A DNA stretch of 64,000 nt from Vibrio zhugei (lineage in GTDB: Bacteria > Pseudomonadota > Gammaproteobacteria > Enterobacterales > Vibrionaceae). Below are positions 41,738 to 56,031 of this stretch, one piece after another (within the stretch, counting starts at the first letter, position 1; each line of letters opens with the position of its first letter). Both the position numbers and the translations under genes were made by a program. The notes below the pieces were generated by a model, which had not been told where the DNA came from, made no database searches, and was given only the letters and a program-made list of their open reading frames with translations. The stretch lies in assembly GCF_003716875.1 (NCBI RefSeq), contig NZ_CP033078.1, positions 2,418,001 to 2,482,000 on the forward strand, in the 5' to 3' direction.

Positions 41738-43518
41738 TTATCGATACATGGCTTGAATTTCAGCCTCATAGTTGAGGGAGATCACCTTGCGCCGCAGCTT
41801 AAGAGTGGGGGTTAGCTCGCCTAAATCGAGTGAAAACTCTTTCGGCAATAAAGTGAACCGCTTAACGCGTTCAAAGCCCGCCAGTTCGGCTTGTAGTTGC
41901 TCCAATCTTTGTTCGAACAACCCAATGATTTGATGATGCTTTAGTAAGTCTAAACGATCATGGTAACGAATATTCAAAGACTTAGAATAGTTTTCCAAGG
42001 CTTCAAAACACGGAACAATCAAAGCAGAAACAAATTTATGTGTATCGGCAATCACGGCTACTTGCTCGATGAAATGATCCTGACCGAGCTTCCCTTCAAT
42101 TTTTTGGGGCGCGATGTACTTCCCACCTGAGGTTTTCATCAACTCTTTCAGGCGATCAGTGATAAATAACGTGCCATCGTCAGCAAGATGGCCAACATCG
42201 CCAGTTTTAAAATAGCCTTGTGCATCAAACGCGTTCTGAGTCGCGTCGGGCAGCTTGTAGTATCCTTGCATTACGATAGGACCTTTGACCAAGATTTCAT
42301 TCTCATCGCCAATTTTCACCTCGACATTTGGCATGATATCCCCAATGGAATGAGCATCAAATCCTTGGTCTGGCCAACATGAAATCGTCGCCGTGGTTTC
42401 CGTCATACCATAGCCGAGCTTTACGTTGATGCCGATGGCATGAAAAAACCGCCCGATTTCCGCTTCTAACTTAGCCCCACCACACGGCATCATACGTATC
42501 CGTCCGCCCAGTAAATCACGTAACTTACGCAGTACAAGGCGATCAGCAAGCGCATGATTGAGCGCAAGCCAAAGGCTTGGGCGGCGCTGCTTGTTTTGCA
42601 TCGCACTCAACTGGCCACCGACGTTCAGCGCCCAATGGAACAAGGTTCTTTTTAGCCAAGACGACTGAGAGACTTTTTCATGAATCGCAGAATAGATTTT
42701 TTCGTAGAAGCGAGGCACTGCACACATCACATGAGGGGCAACTTGCTGCAGAGCCTCACGAACCAAACGCACATCTTGTAAGTAACAGTTCTTTGCCCCT
42801 TTATACAGAACGTATAAGCTCCAAGCGCGCTCAAATACATGAGATAACGGTAAGAAACATCGTCCTCGGTTATGCTGACGCGTTCATCATGGCCCAGCAA
42901 CTGGGCATTAAGGTTATGGTGATTGAGCATCACCCCTTTCGGCTCCCCTGTCGTCCCAGAGGTATAAATCAGGGTAAAAAGATCGGTTGGTTGCAGTGCG
43001 TTTAAGCGAGCATTCAGCTCCTCAGTCTTACCCCATTGCCCCATATCAATAAAAGACTGCCAGCTCTGCACATGATCAACATCGGGACAAGCGAGTTCAT
43101 CACTCATCAGCACAATGCGTTCCAACATTGGTAATGTCGGAAACAAAGCTAACATCATATCAAGCTGCTCTTGGCCATTGACGAACATGATTTTAATATC
43201 GGCATTGTTGGCAATGTATGCCGCTTGATCCCGTGGGCTGGTTGGGTAAATGGGTACCACAACGGCGCGGATTTGCATGGCGGCAATATCCGTCAGTGTC
43301 CAACGAGACTCATTCGTCGCCATGATGCCAATTTTTTCTTGAACTTGGATTCCCGCACTCAGTAACGCTAATGACAGTGAATCGAGCTGTGCTCCAACGT
43401 CAGTCCAAGAGATATCACGCCACTCATGCGCCCGCAGATATTGCATGGCACTACGATCGGCATGGTCGCGTACATGTTGGCGGATTTTTTTTACAATATG
43501 AAAATCTGGTTCAGTCAT
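41738..43518 (-). pseudogene. Long-chain acyl-CoA synthetase (AMP-forming), frameshifted
   Basis: The gene would encode about 600 residues of a long-chain fatty acid–CoA ligase, the homologue found between ilvI and leuO in Vibrio. The N-terminal part (from ATG 43518, MTEPDFHIVKKIR) contains the AMP-binding loop LIYTSGTTGEPKGV. The C-terminal part contains [26 protein letters not shown], and [15 protein letters not shown]. After SITEDDVS the frame is lost at about 42854–42861 and resumes as [11 protein letters not shown] in another frame. The family usually has about three more residues here, so a deletion of around ten bases fits. Neither half alone would be active. Confidence 0.85.
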
Positions 43519-43628
43519 CTCATTTCTACCATAGAGGCCTATAAGACAGGCATCACAAGGCGGCACAGTTTACAGAGACAGTCTAAAAAGGCAACGTGTG
43601 TCCATAGCGAACACGGAATTATAAAGTA

Positions 43629-43660
43629 AAAAAACCCAAGTACCGCTCTGGTACTTGGGC
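43629..43660 (-). terminator. Terminator after leuO
   Basis: The perfect 10-bp stem CCCAAGTACC/GGTACTTGGG (43635–43644 with 43650–43659) is followed on the minus strand by seven T residues. Confidence 0.92.
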
Positions 43661-43683
43661 TAAATCACAATATTGACATTACT

Positions 43684-44652
43684 TCAGTCGTTCGCGACGA
43701 CGTCACCACAAACGACCATCAACTGATCGCGTAACCAAATATGGCCTTTGTCTTTTTCGCTCGATTCATGCCAACTTAAATAGCCACTGATATTCACATT
43801 GTCAAACGGACATTGCACCACTTGTAGTTGTTCTTTATTCTCGGAATGTTCCACCATCCAACGCGGAGCAATCGTCACCAGTTCCGATTGACTAACGACA
43901 TATAGAACATTACTCAAACTGGTTCCTTCATAACTGACACGACAATCCAGTGACCGATAAGCTTGTTCAGAGAAACTACGCTGTCCATGCACCTTCGATA
44001 GCTTGGCATGCTTTTCAGTAAATAATGCTTCACGGGTGATATTGCCATGAATTCTTGGGTGATGTTTCGATGCCACCACGACAAGCTCATCACGGAAGAT
44101 TTCCACACTTGAAAAACCTTGATCGTCAAAGCGTGCATAATCAATCACAAAGTCGATTTCTTGATAACGCATACGTTCGGCAATTTGCCGATCAAACTCG
44201 GCATCGAGATGCAATTGAACGTGCGGGGCTTGTTCTTGTAATGACGACATGATTTTAGGTGCAAAACGAATGTCACAGGGACTGCATATCGCCAACTTGA
44301 AGAGCCGTGTTGAAGTCTCTGGTGAGAAAACCGAACTCGGCAACTCATTACGGATCAATTGCAGCGCTTGTCGGATAGGTCCAAACAACTGACGCGCTCG
44401 CTGGGTTGGCTGAATCCCTCGGCCTTGACGCATGAACAATTCATCATTGAACATGACTTTTAAACGCGCCACGGCATTACTGACCGCAGGTTGCGACATA
44501 TTTAAGTTATGGGCGGCCCTGGTAATATTTTGTTCCTGCATCACCGCATCAAACACAGTTAATAAATTTAAATCGACACCTCGTAACGTGCTTTCCATTC
44601 GATAGCTCGCGATGGCACTCATCGCATCCTGATTTTCTACTTTTTCTAACAT
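43684..44652 (-). CDS. leuO: LysR-family regulator LeuO
   Basis: LeuO is a global LysR-type regulator and H-NS antagonist; in Vibrio it controls virulence and stress genes. The 322 residues carry the near-invariant N-terminal DLNLLTVFDAVMQEQNITRA, the helix-turn-helix NMSQPAVSNAVARLK, and GRGIQPT, matching E. coli LeuO closely, while the effector domain is more divergent. It lies next to the leu operon region as in other gammaproteobacteria, though here two other genes intervene before leuA. Confidence 0.95.
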   Translation of the reverse strand: MLEKVENQDAMSAIASYRMESTLRGVDLNLLTVFDAVMQEQNITRAAHNLNMSQPAVSNAVARLKVMFNDELFMRQGRGIQPTQRARQLFGPIRQALQLIRNELPSSVFSPETSTRLFKLAICSPCDIRFAPKIMSSLQEQAPHVQLHLDAEFDRQIAERMRYQEIDFVIDYARFDDQGFSSVEIFRDELVVVASKHHPRIHGNITREALFTEKHAKLSKVHGQRSFSEQAYRSLDCRVSYEGTSLSNVLYVVSQSELVTIAPRWMVEHSENKEQLQVVQCPFDNVNISGYLSWHESSEKDKGHIWLRDQLMVVCGDVVAND

Positions 44653-45046
44653 AACTGGGCTACGCCTCTCTCGGGAAGGTTGAGAAACTCGCGTTCATCA
44701 ACTAGGGACGATGGATACAAGATCCGAACGTAAAATGCGAATAGATAACCTGAGTCAGTATTATTTATTGGATGAATTAACTTTGGAGCTTACTATCAAC
44801 TAATTCGTATACGAATGGCAAGACGATTGATAAAAACTCATGTTATTTTATAACAACATCAATTAAATGTTATTTAATTCATAAAGTTAACAATTTGTAA
44901 AAAAATATAAATTGTGAGTACAATCAAATTCATAGCGATTTTTCTGTAAGAAAGGAGAATCAGAAAGGCAATAAAACACATTCAGGCAAACAATACCTCG
45001 AATAAACACAGCATGATATTGATGGTCACACTCACTCTCACCACGC
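44653..45046. other. A/T-rich leuO upstream region with a 14-bp palindrome
   Basis: The 394 bases are strongly A/T-rich, as often seen around H-NS-silenced leuO promoters. ATTCGTATACGAAT at 44803–44816 is a perfect palindrome about 150 bp before the leuO start. No gene is visible. Confidence 0.6.
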
Positions 45047-46114
45047 TTAACTCAAGACAAAATCACCGTGTAAATCCGTTCGGTGAGGAAAGTTAACTTG
45101 CTGCCATAGGGAGTGAAACAGTCCGTCTTGATGCGCCCAATCTCCGGCCACGATCCAGTCAGAAATCGCGAATGCCACATTAGGGTAGATCACTCGCTCA
45201 CCAGGCGCCTCATCCAGCCACTGCCGAACGGCCGACGGGTCTAAGTAATCCATGCTGGAGGCTAACCCGAGGTGTTCTAAGGTGGCAACATTACTCTGTT
45301 GTTCAAATTGGCCACTCAAGGGTTTAAGTAGCATTTTTTTACCCAATGATAAGGCTTCTGAGGCCAGCTCAAAGCCACCATTCGCCATCACGCCCGCGCA
45401 TGAGCGTAAATGCTCTTGAAACCCATCTCGGCATAGCGGTCGTAACTGTAAATTTCTGAAGGTGCTCACCTCGGTGACATCGGGATGGTAACAAATGAAG
45501 TGTTCATGAGAGAAACGTTCAACTAAGTTGATGACCTCTGTCAGCAATTCGAACGGCAAATAAATCAGAATAAAATTGTCCACACATGGCGGTAACGACG
45601 ACGTATGAATGATCGGCGGTAGAATCGGCTGATCAAAGTGATACCAATGCAGGCTAATATGGTGATCAGCTGGAGCAAAATTTTGCATGATCATTTTATC
45701 CATCCAACTGGCGCCTTTCAGTGGTACGTTATAACGAAATGCATTTTGATGACTGATACTAATTGAGGGGATGTTCTGCTTTTTTGCCGCCCAAGCAGAA
45801 ATCGGTTCAAAATCGTTAAGCACCAAGTCGTATGAGGAAAGGTCCAGCGCTTGCATGTCTTGATACACGCGCAGCAGATTGTTATTTATCGCGGTTTTTC
45901 CATAATCGATTTTGCCATTCTGGGTGGCAAACGTCAGTCCCTGCCGAGTTTGATATTCGCCAAATTCTTCCATGGAAAAATACTTATCAGCGTCGCGCCC
46001 GGTAAATAAGAAGTCGACATCCACCTGCTCATGTCGGCGCAGCGCTTGGTTCATCGCTCGCGCTCGCGCAATATGCCCATTACCTGTGCCCTGTACCCCA
46101 TACAGAATTTTCAT
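45047..46114 (-). CDS. MJ1255/VC2487-family glycosyltransferase-like protein
   Basis: The 355-residue protein begins MKILYGVQGTGNGHIARARA, the signature of the TIGR00661 (MJ1255/VC2487) family, and has a GT-B-like fold with a nucleotide-sugar-type C-terminal motif (GVMANGGFELASEALSLGK). Family members resemble MurG/undecaprenyl-type glycosyltransferases, but substrates are unknown. Its start codon overlaps the PAP2 gene stop (ATGA), so the two are coupled, which hints at a role with polyprenyl or lipid phosphates. Confidence 0.85.
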   Translation of the reverse strand: MKILYGVQGTGNGHIARARAMNQALRRHEQVDVDFLFTGRDADKYFSMEEFGEYQTRQGLTFATQNGKIDYGKTAINNNLLRVYQDMQALDLSSYDLVLNDFEPISAWAAKKQNIPSISISHQNAFRYNVPLKGASWMDKMIMQNFAPADHHISLHWYHFDQPILPPIIHTSSLPPCVDNFILIYLPFELLTEVINLVERFSHEHFICYHPDVTEVSTFRNLQLRPLCRDGFQEHLRSCAGVMANGGFELASEALSLGKKMLLKPLSGQFEQQSNVATLEHLGLASSMDYLDPSAVRQWLDEAPGERVIYPNVAFAISDWIVAGDWAHQDGLFHSLWQQVNFPHRTDLHGDFVLS

Positions 46115-46644
46115 ACGCTGCTCTCCAAAACAAGCAGCGACAACAACGCACAGACATGACCAAGCAACGCACCAATAATGACATCACTTAAAAAATGCAC
46201 GCCGAGTAAAATACGAGAGCCGCCAACGCAGCCTCCCCACAGCACCATCAATAAGGTGAGTTCAGGATAAAAATGGCTAATAACCGTGACCATGAGAAAT
46301 GCCGCGGCGGTATGACCCGAGGGTAAGCTATAGCGATCAGAAGGTGTAATGAAAGTAGGCAGTAACGGCGATAACTCTTGGGGGCGACGACGCTGGAAAC
46401 TGTTTTTGAGAATCCAATACAGTGGCAGTTCAATGGCAAAAGCCAGTAGCCCAACCGTCACAAAGGTATGACCTTGAGCCGCATCAAGCAGCCAAGCAAG
46501 TATGGCGAACATGACGTACAAGTGGCCATCTCCCGTATGCGAAATTGCTCGACTAAAGCGTGCCATGGTATGGCTATAACGATGTTGTAAACAAAAAGAT
46601 GACAAGACCAAGTCGAGTTTAGCAATAGGCTGAATCACTCTCAT
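46111..46644 (-). CDS. PAP2-family membrane phosphatase
   Basis: The start is set at ATG 46644 with GGAG about 12 bases upstream, giving 177 residues; a longer frame upstream has no membrane-protein character. The three phosphatase motifs are present: KNSFQRRRP, LPSGHTAA, and SRILLGVHFLSD. Several membrane segments surround them. The family dephosphorylates phosphatidate, undecaprenyl pyrophosphate or similar lipids; the exact substrate cannot be told. It is coupled to the glycosyltransferase-like gene downstream. Confidence 0.88.
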   Translation of the reverse strand: MRVIQPIAKLDLVLSSFCLQHRYSHTMARFSRAISHTGDGHLYVMFAILAWLLDAAQGHTFVTVGLLAFAIELPLYWILKNSFQRRRPQELSPLLPTFITPSDRYSLPSGHTAAAFLMVTVISHFYPELTLLMVLWGGCVGGSRILLGVHFLSDVIIGALLGHVCALLSLLVLESSV

Positions 46645-46909
46645 GATTGGTATTCTCCTTTCCAAACATAGCAAATGTGGAAACCACATCGTTAACGTTA
46701 GTGAATGGATATGACAAACCCGTGACTCTTTTTTGTCGAAGTGATGAAGCTTACTCTCTGAATTTTTTGTACTTTTAGGCCTATTTCCGTTCATTCACCC
46801 TGATTATATCAGCCTATTCATCATGTTAAGAACGCTTAGTCTTCGATAACTCATGCAAGGAAATGATCTCATTATGAATAAATATATGAACAAAAAAACA
46901 CCTCTAGGG
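46645..46909. other. Intergenic region between the PAP2 gene and the leu promoter
   Basis: About 265 bases with no gene seen; A/T-rich towards the leu promoter. It holds the divergent promoter of the PAP2 unit, which I could not place. Confidence 0.5.
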
Positions 46910-46939
46910 TTGACGTAGCAAACAGAGTGCGGTACTAAT
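46910..46939 (+). promoter_or_regulatory. Probable leu operon promoter
   Basis: TTGACG (46910–46915) is followed after 18 bases by ACTAAT (46934–46939), a near-consensus sigma-70 promoter about 35 bases upstream of the leader peptide. Confidence 0.65.
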
Positions 46940-46973
46940 CTAGTAAATAAATTTTGTGGAATATTGATCAGCT

Positions 46974-47036
46974 ATGACAATTCGTTTTTCTCAACTCCTC
47001 AACCTCCTCCTTATCGTGAAAATATCGCGCGGGTAG
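46974..47036 (+). CDS. leuL: leu operon leader peptide
   Basis: The 20-codon reading frame [20 protein letters not shown] contains five leucine codons in a run of six around a single Asn (46995–47012), all CTC or CTT. Such a leucine-rich leader ahead of leuA is the control peptide of leucine attenuation in enteric bacteria. The downstream RNA can form alternative hairpins that fit this role. The ribosome-binding site is weak (TGGAA). Confidence 0.85.
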   Translation: MTIRFSQLLNLLLIVKISRG

Positions 47037-47098
47037 GCTGTGGGCGAGAAACGCCACTAAACAGAATAATAAAAACCCGCTCAAAAGCGGGTTTTTTT
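47029..47098 (+). promoter_or_regulatory. Leucine attenuator of leuABCD
   Basis: The terminator is the 7-bp stem ACCCGCT/AGCGGGT (47075–47081 with 47086–47092) plus a T-run. GCGGGT at 47029–47034, overlapping the last codons and stop of leuL, is exactly complementary to ACCCGC at 47075–47080 and can act as the antiterminator. A ribosome stalled at the Leu codons leaves 47029 free; one reaching the stop covers it and lets the terminator form. Confidence 0.8.
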
Positions 47099-47146
47099 AT
47101 AACTAAATTCAGGAAGTACACGACAACTCTCAACGAGGACGCGAAC

Positions 47147-48694
47147 ATGAACGATCAGGTCATATTATTTGATACAACGCTACGTGATGGTGAGCAGGCA
47201 CTATCCGCCAGCCTAACCGTCAAAGAGAAATTACAAATTGCCTTTGCGCTAGAGCGCCTTGGGATTGACGTTATTGAAGCCGGTTTTCCCGTCTCCTCAC
47301 CGGGCGATTTTAACTCGGTAAAAACCATTGCGGAAAATATCAAAGATAGCCGTATCTGTGCTCTTGCTCGTGCCGTTGAGAAAGACATTGATGCCGCTGC
47401 TGAAGCGTTGAAAGTGGCCGATGAATTTCGTATTCATACCTTCCTATCGACCTCAACCATTCATGTGCAAGACAAGCTACGTCGTACCTTTGATGATGTA
47501 CTCGATATGGCGACAAAATCGATTAAGCATGCGCTTAAGTATACCAATGATGTCGAATTCTCCTGTGAAGATGCGGGTCGGACGCCAATTGATAACTTAT
47601 GCCGTATCGTTGAAGCCGCGATCAGCGCAGGCGCGAAAACCATCAACATTCCAGATACCGTCGGCTATACCATTCCTAGCGAGTTTGGCCATATTATTGA
47701 ACAACTCTTCAATCGCGTTCCCAATATCGATCAAGCGGTCATTTCCGTCCATTGTCACGATGATTTGGGGTTATCGGTTGCCAACTCCATCGCGGCCGTG
47801 CAAGCAGGCGCACGTCAAGTAGAAGGCACCATTAACGGACTGGGTGAGCGTGCTGGTAATACCGCCCTAGAAGAAGTCGCGATGATTCTTCAAACGCGAG
47901 CGGATATCTTCTCTGCTTCAACCAATATCAATTCCAAAGAAATCAGTCGCACAAGTAAGTTAGTCAGCCAATTGTGCAACATGCCCATTCAAAGTAATAA
48001 AGCCATTGTGGGTGCCAATGCATTCAGCCACTCTTCAGGTATTCACCAAGATGGCATGTTAAAGAATAAGAATACCTATGAAATTATGACCCCAGAATCG
48101 ATTGGTCTGAAGAATCAAGGTCTCAACCTGACCAGTCGCAGCGGTCGAGCCGCGGTAAAAAATCATATGGACATTCTTGGCTATAAAGATGACGACTATA
48201 ATTTGGATGCTTTGTACGAAAGCTTCCTGAAACTTGCCGATAAAAAAGGCCAAGTCTTTGATTACGATCTTGAATCACTGATGTACTTCTCCAACCTACG
48301 TGATGAAGATGATTTCTTTAAATTGAACTATTTGAGTGTGCAATCTGGTAGTGTAATGGCGACAACCAGCATTAAGCTACAGTGTGGTGATGAAGAGAAG
48401 TGTGAAGCGGCAGTCGGAAATGGTCCGGTAGATGCTTTATACCAATGTATCTATCGTGTCACGGGCTACGACATCACCCTAGATAAGTTCGATTTGACTG
48501 CGAAAGGTGAAGGCGAAGATGGGCTGGGTCAAGCGGATATTATTGCTAACTATAAAGGACGCAAATATCATGGAACTGGCGTCTCAACAGACATTGTTGA
48601 GGCCGCAGGGGAAGCGCTATTGCATGTCATTAACAGCTTACACCGTGCTGATGAAATCGAGCAGATTAAACAGCGCCAATGCACTGAAGCATAA
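47147..48694 (+). CDS. leuA: 2-isopropylmalate synthase
   Basis: This is the first committed enzyme of leucine synthesis, condensing acetyl-CoA with 2-oxoisovalerate. The start at 47147 ([19 protein letters not shown]) has GAGG 10 bases upstream; the longer open frame upstream runs through the attenuator and is not coding. The 515 residues have the DTTLRDGEQ motif, the metal-binding [19 protein letters not shown], and a C-terminal leucine-binding regulatory domain from about 390. Confidence 0.97.
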   Translation: MNDQVILFDTTLRDGEQALSASLTVKEKLQIAFALERLGIDVIEAGFPVSSPGDFNSVKTIAENIKDSRICALARAVEKDIDAAAEALKVADEFRIHTFLSTSTIHVQDKLRRTFDDVLDMATKSIKHALKYTNDVEFSCEDAGRTPIDNLCRIVEAAISAGAKTINIPDTVGYTIPSEFGHIIEQLFNRVPNIDQAVISVHCHDDLGLSVANSIAAVQAGARQVEGTINGLGERAGNTALEEVAMILQTRADIFSASTNINSKEISRTSKLVSQLCNMPIQSNKAIVGANAFSHSSGIHQDGMLKNKNTYEIMTPESIGLKNQGLNLTSRSGRAAVKNHMDILGYKDDDYNLDALYESFLKLADKKGQVFDYDLESLMYFSNLRDEDDFFKLNYLSVQSGSVMATTSIKLQCGDEEKCEAAVGNGPVDALYQCIYRVTGYDITLDKFDLTAKGEGEDGLGQADIIANYKGRKYHGTGVSTDIVEAAGEALLHVINSLHRADEIEQIKQRQCTEA

Positions 48695-48700
48695 AAATAA

Positions 48701-49819
<1,119 letters not shown>

Positions 49820-49872
49820 TCAGTCAGGGCAACCTAGTTGCCCGAAGTTCTGCGAGTTAAAGGAATACAGCA

Positions 49873-51279
49873 ATGTCAAAAGCAAAAACACTTTATGAAA
49901 AAATCTACGACGCGCATATTGCCGTCGAAGCGGAGGGTGAAAACCCAATTCTGTACATCGACCGTCACTTAGTTCATGAAGTGACTTCCCCACAAGCATT
50001 CGATGGGTTGCGTGAAAAAGGACGTCCTGTTCGCCAAGTTAGCAAAACTTTTGCGACGATGGATCACAACGTTTCCACCACTACAAAAGACATCAATGCC
50101 TCAGGTGAAATGGCTCGTATCCAAATGGAAACCTTGTCGCAAAACTGTGAAGAGTTTGGTGTGACGCTGTTTGATATCAATCATAAGTATCAAGGTATTG
50201 TCCACGTTATGGGACCAGAGCTTGGTATTACGCTACCGGGAATGACAATTGTCTGCGGTGACTCCCATACGGCAACACACGGAGCATTCGGCTCGCTAGC
50301 ATTTGGTATTGGGACCTCCGAGGTGGAGCATGTTCTTGCCACACAAACATTGAAGCAAGCGCGTGCTAAAACAATGAAAATTGAAGTGAAAGGCAAAGTC
50401 GCCGAAGGCATCACAGCAAAAGACATCGTTCTAGCCATCATAGGCAAAACCACCTCGGCCGGTGGAACCGGATATGTGGTGGAATTCTGTGGTGAGGCCA
50501 TTCGTGATCTCTCTATGGAAGGTCGTATGACCGTGTGTAACATGGCGATTGAATTAGGCGCGAAAGCCGGACTGATCGCCCCTGATGAAACCACGTTTGA
50601 TTACATTAAAGACCGTCGTTATGCCCCGGATAGCAAAAACTGGCAGGCCGCAGTTGATTACTGGAAAACATTGAAAACAGATGATGATGCACAGTTTGAT
50701 CACGTTGTGACATTGGATGCCAAAGATATTCGACCTCAAGTCACGTGGGGGACCAACCCAGGACAAGTCATGTTAATCGATGGCATCATTCCATCCCCCG
50801 ATGACTTCTCCGATCCAGTCGAAAAAGCGTCTGCTGAGAAAGCGTTAACGTATATGGGATTGAAAGGAGGCACTAAGCTATCCGAATACCCTATCGATAA
50901 AGTATTTGTCGGATCATGTACTAACTCGCGTATTGAAGATATTCGCGCTGCGGCGGCCGTAGCGAAAGGCAAGCGTGTAGCAGACCATGTACAAGCATTG
51001 GTTGTTCCGGGGTCTGAGCAAGTCAAAGCTCAGGCAGAACAGGAAGGGTTAGATAAAATCTTGTTGGCTGCGGGCTTCGAATGGCGCCTACCCGGCTGTT
51101 CTATGTGCTTAGCCATGAACAATGACCGCTTGGGTCCCGGAGAACGTTGTGCGTCAACGTCTAACCGCAACTTTGAAGGTCGTCAAGGACGTGCGGGAAG
51201 AACGCACCTAGTCAGCCCTGCCATGGCTGCAGCCGCAGCGATTGCCGGTCACTTTGTCGATATTCGTAGCATTCACTAA
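49873..51279 (+). CDS. leuC: 3-isopropylmalate dehydratase large subunit
   Basis: This aconitase-family subunit isomerises 2- to 3-isopropylmalate with LeuD. The 468 residues retain the Fe–S ligands: Cys in [13 protein letters not shown] and the CSMC pair in [23 protein letters not shown] is also present. AAGGAA precedes the start; it is the third gene of leuABCD. Confidence 0.97.
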   Translation: MSKAKTLYEKIYDAHIAVEAEGENPILYIDRHLVHEVTSPQAFDGLREKGRPVRQVSKTFATMDHNVSTTTKDINASGEMARIQMETLSQNCEEFGVTLFDINHKYQGIVHVMGPELGITLPGMTIVCGDSHTATHGAFGSLAFGIGTSEVEHVLATQTLKQARAKTMKIEVKGKVAEGITAKDIVLAIIGKTTSAGGTGYVVEFCGEAIRDLSMEGRMTVCNMAIELGAKAGLIAPDETTFDYIKDRRYAPDSKNWQAAVDYWKTLKTDDDAQFDHVVTLDAKDIRPQVTWGTNPGQVMLIDGIIPSPDDFSDPVEKASAEKALTYMGLKGGTKLSEYPIDKVFVGSCTNSRIEDIRAAAAVAKGKRVADHVQALVVPGSEQVKAQAEQEGLDKILLAAGFEWRLPGCSMCLAMNNDRLGPGERCASTSNRNFEGRQGRAGRTHLVSPAMAAAAAIAGHFVDIRSIH

Positions 51280-51293
51280 CAAGGATTTCTAAC

Positions 51294-51896
51294 ATGTCAG
51301 GATTTAAACAACATACAGGGTTGGTTGTCCCTCTCGATGCAGCGAACGTTGATACTGATGCCATCATTCCGAAACAATTTTTGCAAAAAGTCACCCGGAC
51401 TGGATTTGGTAAACATCTATTCCATGATTGGCGTTTTCTGGATGATGCTGGGCAACAACCGAACCCAGAGTTCGTCTTAAACAAACCACAGTATCAAGGG
51501 GCAAGTATTTTGCTTGCGCGTGAGAACTTTGGTTGTGGTTCATCGCGTGAACATGCTCCTTGGGCGCTGGCTGATTACGGAATACAAGTGATCATCGCGC
51601 CTAGTTTTGCCGATATTTTTTACGGAAATGCCATCAATAATCAAATGGTTCCCGTACAGCTCTCTGACGACGAAGTAGACGAACTGTTTGCTTACGTGGA
51701 GAAGCATCACGACGCCAGAGTGACGGTTGATTTGGAAAGTATGACGGTAAATACCACCGAAAAAAGCTATACCTTTCAAATTGATGAGTTTCGTCGCCAC
51801 TGTTTACTCAATGGTCTCGACAGTATTGGGCTAACTCTGCAACATGCCGATGAGATTGCCGCGTTTGAAGCCAGTATTCCTGCTTTTCTGCGCTAA
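51294..51896 (+). CDS. leuD: 3-isopropylmalate dehydratase small subunit
   Basis: This is the partner of LeuC. The 200 residues contain [12 protein letters not shown] and the swivel-domain signature [15 protein letters not shown]. It begins 14 nt after leuC with AAGGA upstream and is closed by a terminator. Confidence 0.97.
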   Translation: MSGFKQHTGLVVPLDAANVDTDAIIPKQFLQKVTRTGFGKHLFHDWRFLDDAGQQPNPEFVLNKPQYQGASILLARENFGCGSSREHAPWALADYGIQVIIAPSFADIFYGNAINNQMVPVQLSDDEVDELFAYVEKHHDARVTVDLESMTVNTTEKSYTFQIDEFRRHCLLNGLDSIGLTLQHADEIAAFEASIPAFLR

Positions 51897-51907
51897 TCCC
51901 TCAAATC

Positions 51908-51938
51908 AAAAAGCTGCGATGACCTCGCAGCTTTTTTT
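51908..51938 (+). terminator. Terminator of the leuABCD operon
   Basis: The 9-bp stem AAGCTGCGA/TCGCAGCTT is followed by seven T residues. Confidence 0.92.
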
Positions 51939-52058
51939 ATGTCACCACCTAGTCACACATCCTTTCGCACATTGAGCTGCTCTCAAAGACAACATATCAA
52001 CACAAAGAAAACTATGGCCATGTTAGGGTTATAAACTCTGCAAAGTGTCATAAACGAA

Positions 52059-52088
52059 AAAACCCCAGCTAAAAGCTGGGATTTTCAA
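52059..52088 (-). terminator. Terminator at the end of the rrn operon
   Basis: On the minus strand the stem CCCAGCTTTTAGCTGGG is followed by six T residues, directly after the distal 5S gene. Confidence 0.9.
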
Positions 52089-52092
52089 AATC

Positions 52093-52212
52093 AAGCCTGG
52101 CAATGACCTACTCTCACATGGGGAAACCCCACACTACCATCGGCGCTATTTCGTTTCACTTCTGAGTTCGGCATGGGATCAGGTGGGGCCAAAATGCTAT
52201 GGTTGCCAAGCA
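52093..52212 (-). rRNA. rrf: 5S rRNA, distal copy
   Basis: About 120 bases read as TGCTTGGCAACCATAG… to …GTAGGTCATTGCCAGGC, with the conserved core CCCATGCCGAACTCAGAAG. It differs from the proximal copy mainly in helix I (G–C replaced by A–T on both sides), so pairing is kept. Confidence 0.95.
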
Positions 52213-52255
52213 AATTCTTTATTACTACGTATGATAACCTAGTAAATTGTATTCG

Positions 52256-52332
<77 letters not shown>

Positions 52333-52344
52333 ATTGTTTTTATT

Positions 52345-52376
52345 AAAAAAGCCCGTGCTTGACACGGGCTCTTTCA
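52345..52376 (-). terminator. Internal terminator between proximal 5S and tRNA-Thr
   Basis: On the minus strand GCCCGTG-tcaag-CACGGGC is followed by six T residues, inside the rrn transcription unit and before tRNA-Thr and the second 5S. Confidence 0.85.
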
Positions 52377-52385
52377 AAAAATTAA

Positions 52386-52504
52386 AGCTTGGCGATGACC
52401 TACTCTCACATGGGGAAGCCCCACACTACCATCGGCGCTATTTCGTTTCACTTCTGAGTTCGGCATGGGATCAGGTGGGGCCAAAATGCTATGGTCGCCA
52501 AGCA
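52386..52504 (-). rRNA. rrf: 5S rRNA, proximal copy
   Basis: The 5S sequence has the standard core and helix I formed by TGCTTGGCGACC with its complement near the 3' end. It follows 23S rRNA by roughly 130 bases. Confidence 0.95.
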
Positions 52505-52632
52505 AATTCTTTATGACTACCGCTTACGCGATACTCATGCAATCTGGAAAGCTGTTTTTATGACTTCTACAAAGCCGTTCTCACACACTCAAGTACTCAT
52601 TTGAGTCCGTTACAAAACCTTTTTGGTGTTGT

Positions 52633-55522
<2,890 letters not shown>

Positions 55523-55865
55523 ATACAACCCAAAAAAGTTTTGGATTGATGAATCAAATCACCAAGGTTTGTCTGCATAACTCTTTGCTTTCACTTTGAA
55601 AAGTGAAGACAAAAAGGACATGTTGCAGACTCGATATTGCCGGACTCAATTTTGAATATTCACTGAAAACAGTGAATCCAAGAACACTTGAATGTGTTTT
55701 TGTTTGTCTGACCGTTCTATTAAAAGACAATCAGACAATTGAGAACTTTTACAAATACTCTTCTAAAAGAGTATGTTGTCAGCTTTCCAAATTGTTAAAG
55801 AGCAATGTGTATCTTTTTACAAAGACACCATTTTTAAGAACACTGCACAGCAATATGCTTAAAGA
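55523..55865 (-). other. tRNA-Ala to 23S spacer with boxA
   Basis: The 343-base spacer carries a perfect antitermination boxA, TGCTCTTTAACA (55804–55793 on the minus strand), and A/T-rich sequence that pairs around the 23S precursor. There is no gene. Confidence 0.8.
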
Positions 55866-55941
55866 TGGTGGAGCTATGCGGGATCGAACCGCAGACCTCC
55901 TGCGTGCAAGGCAGGCGCTCTCCCAGCTGAGCTATAGCCCC
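55866..55941 (-). tRNA. tRNA-Ala (TGC)
   Basis: The 76-base cloverleaf GGGGCTATAGCTCAGCTGGG… has anticodon TGC (CTTGCACG) and ends with an encoded CCA. It is a standard 16S–23S spacer tRNA. Confidence 0.97.
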
Positions 55942-55950
55942 ATCTAGATG

Positions 55951-56031
55951 AAAATTTTCAGGAACTAGGCGTTTATTGAGGACGTGTAGTTCGCTACACG
56001 ACGAAATAAACAACGCCGTTACTGGAAATTT
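55951..56031 (-). repeat. Long hairpin between tRNA-Ile and tRNA-Ala
   Basis: The two halves of this 81-base spacer pair almost end to end: AAAATTT at the tips, GGCGTT/AACGCC, TTTATT/AATAAA, and a central CGTGTAG/CTACACG with a four-base loop. It probably presents the flanking tRNAs for processing. Confidence 0.7.

Noticed and set aside
46964..47146. A 61-codon in-frame N-terminal extension of leuA
   Set aside because: It runs through the leuL leader and attenuator hairpin, and the family starts at [11 protein letters not shown].
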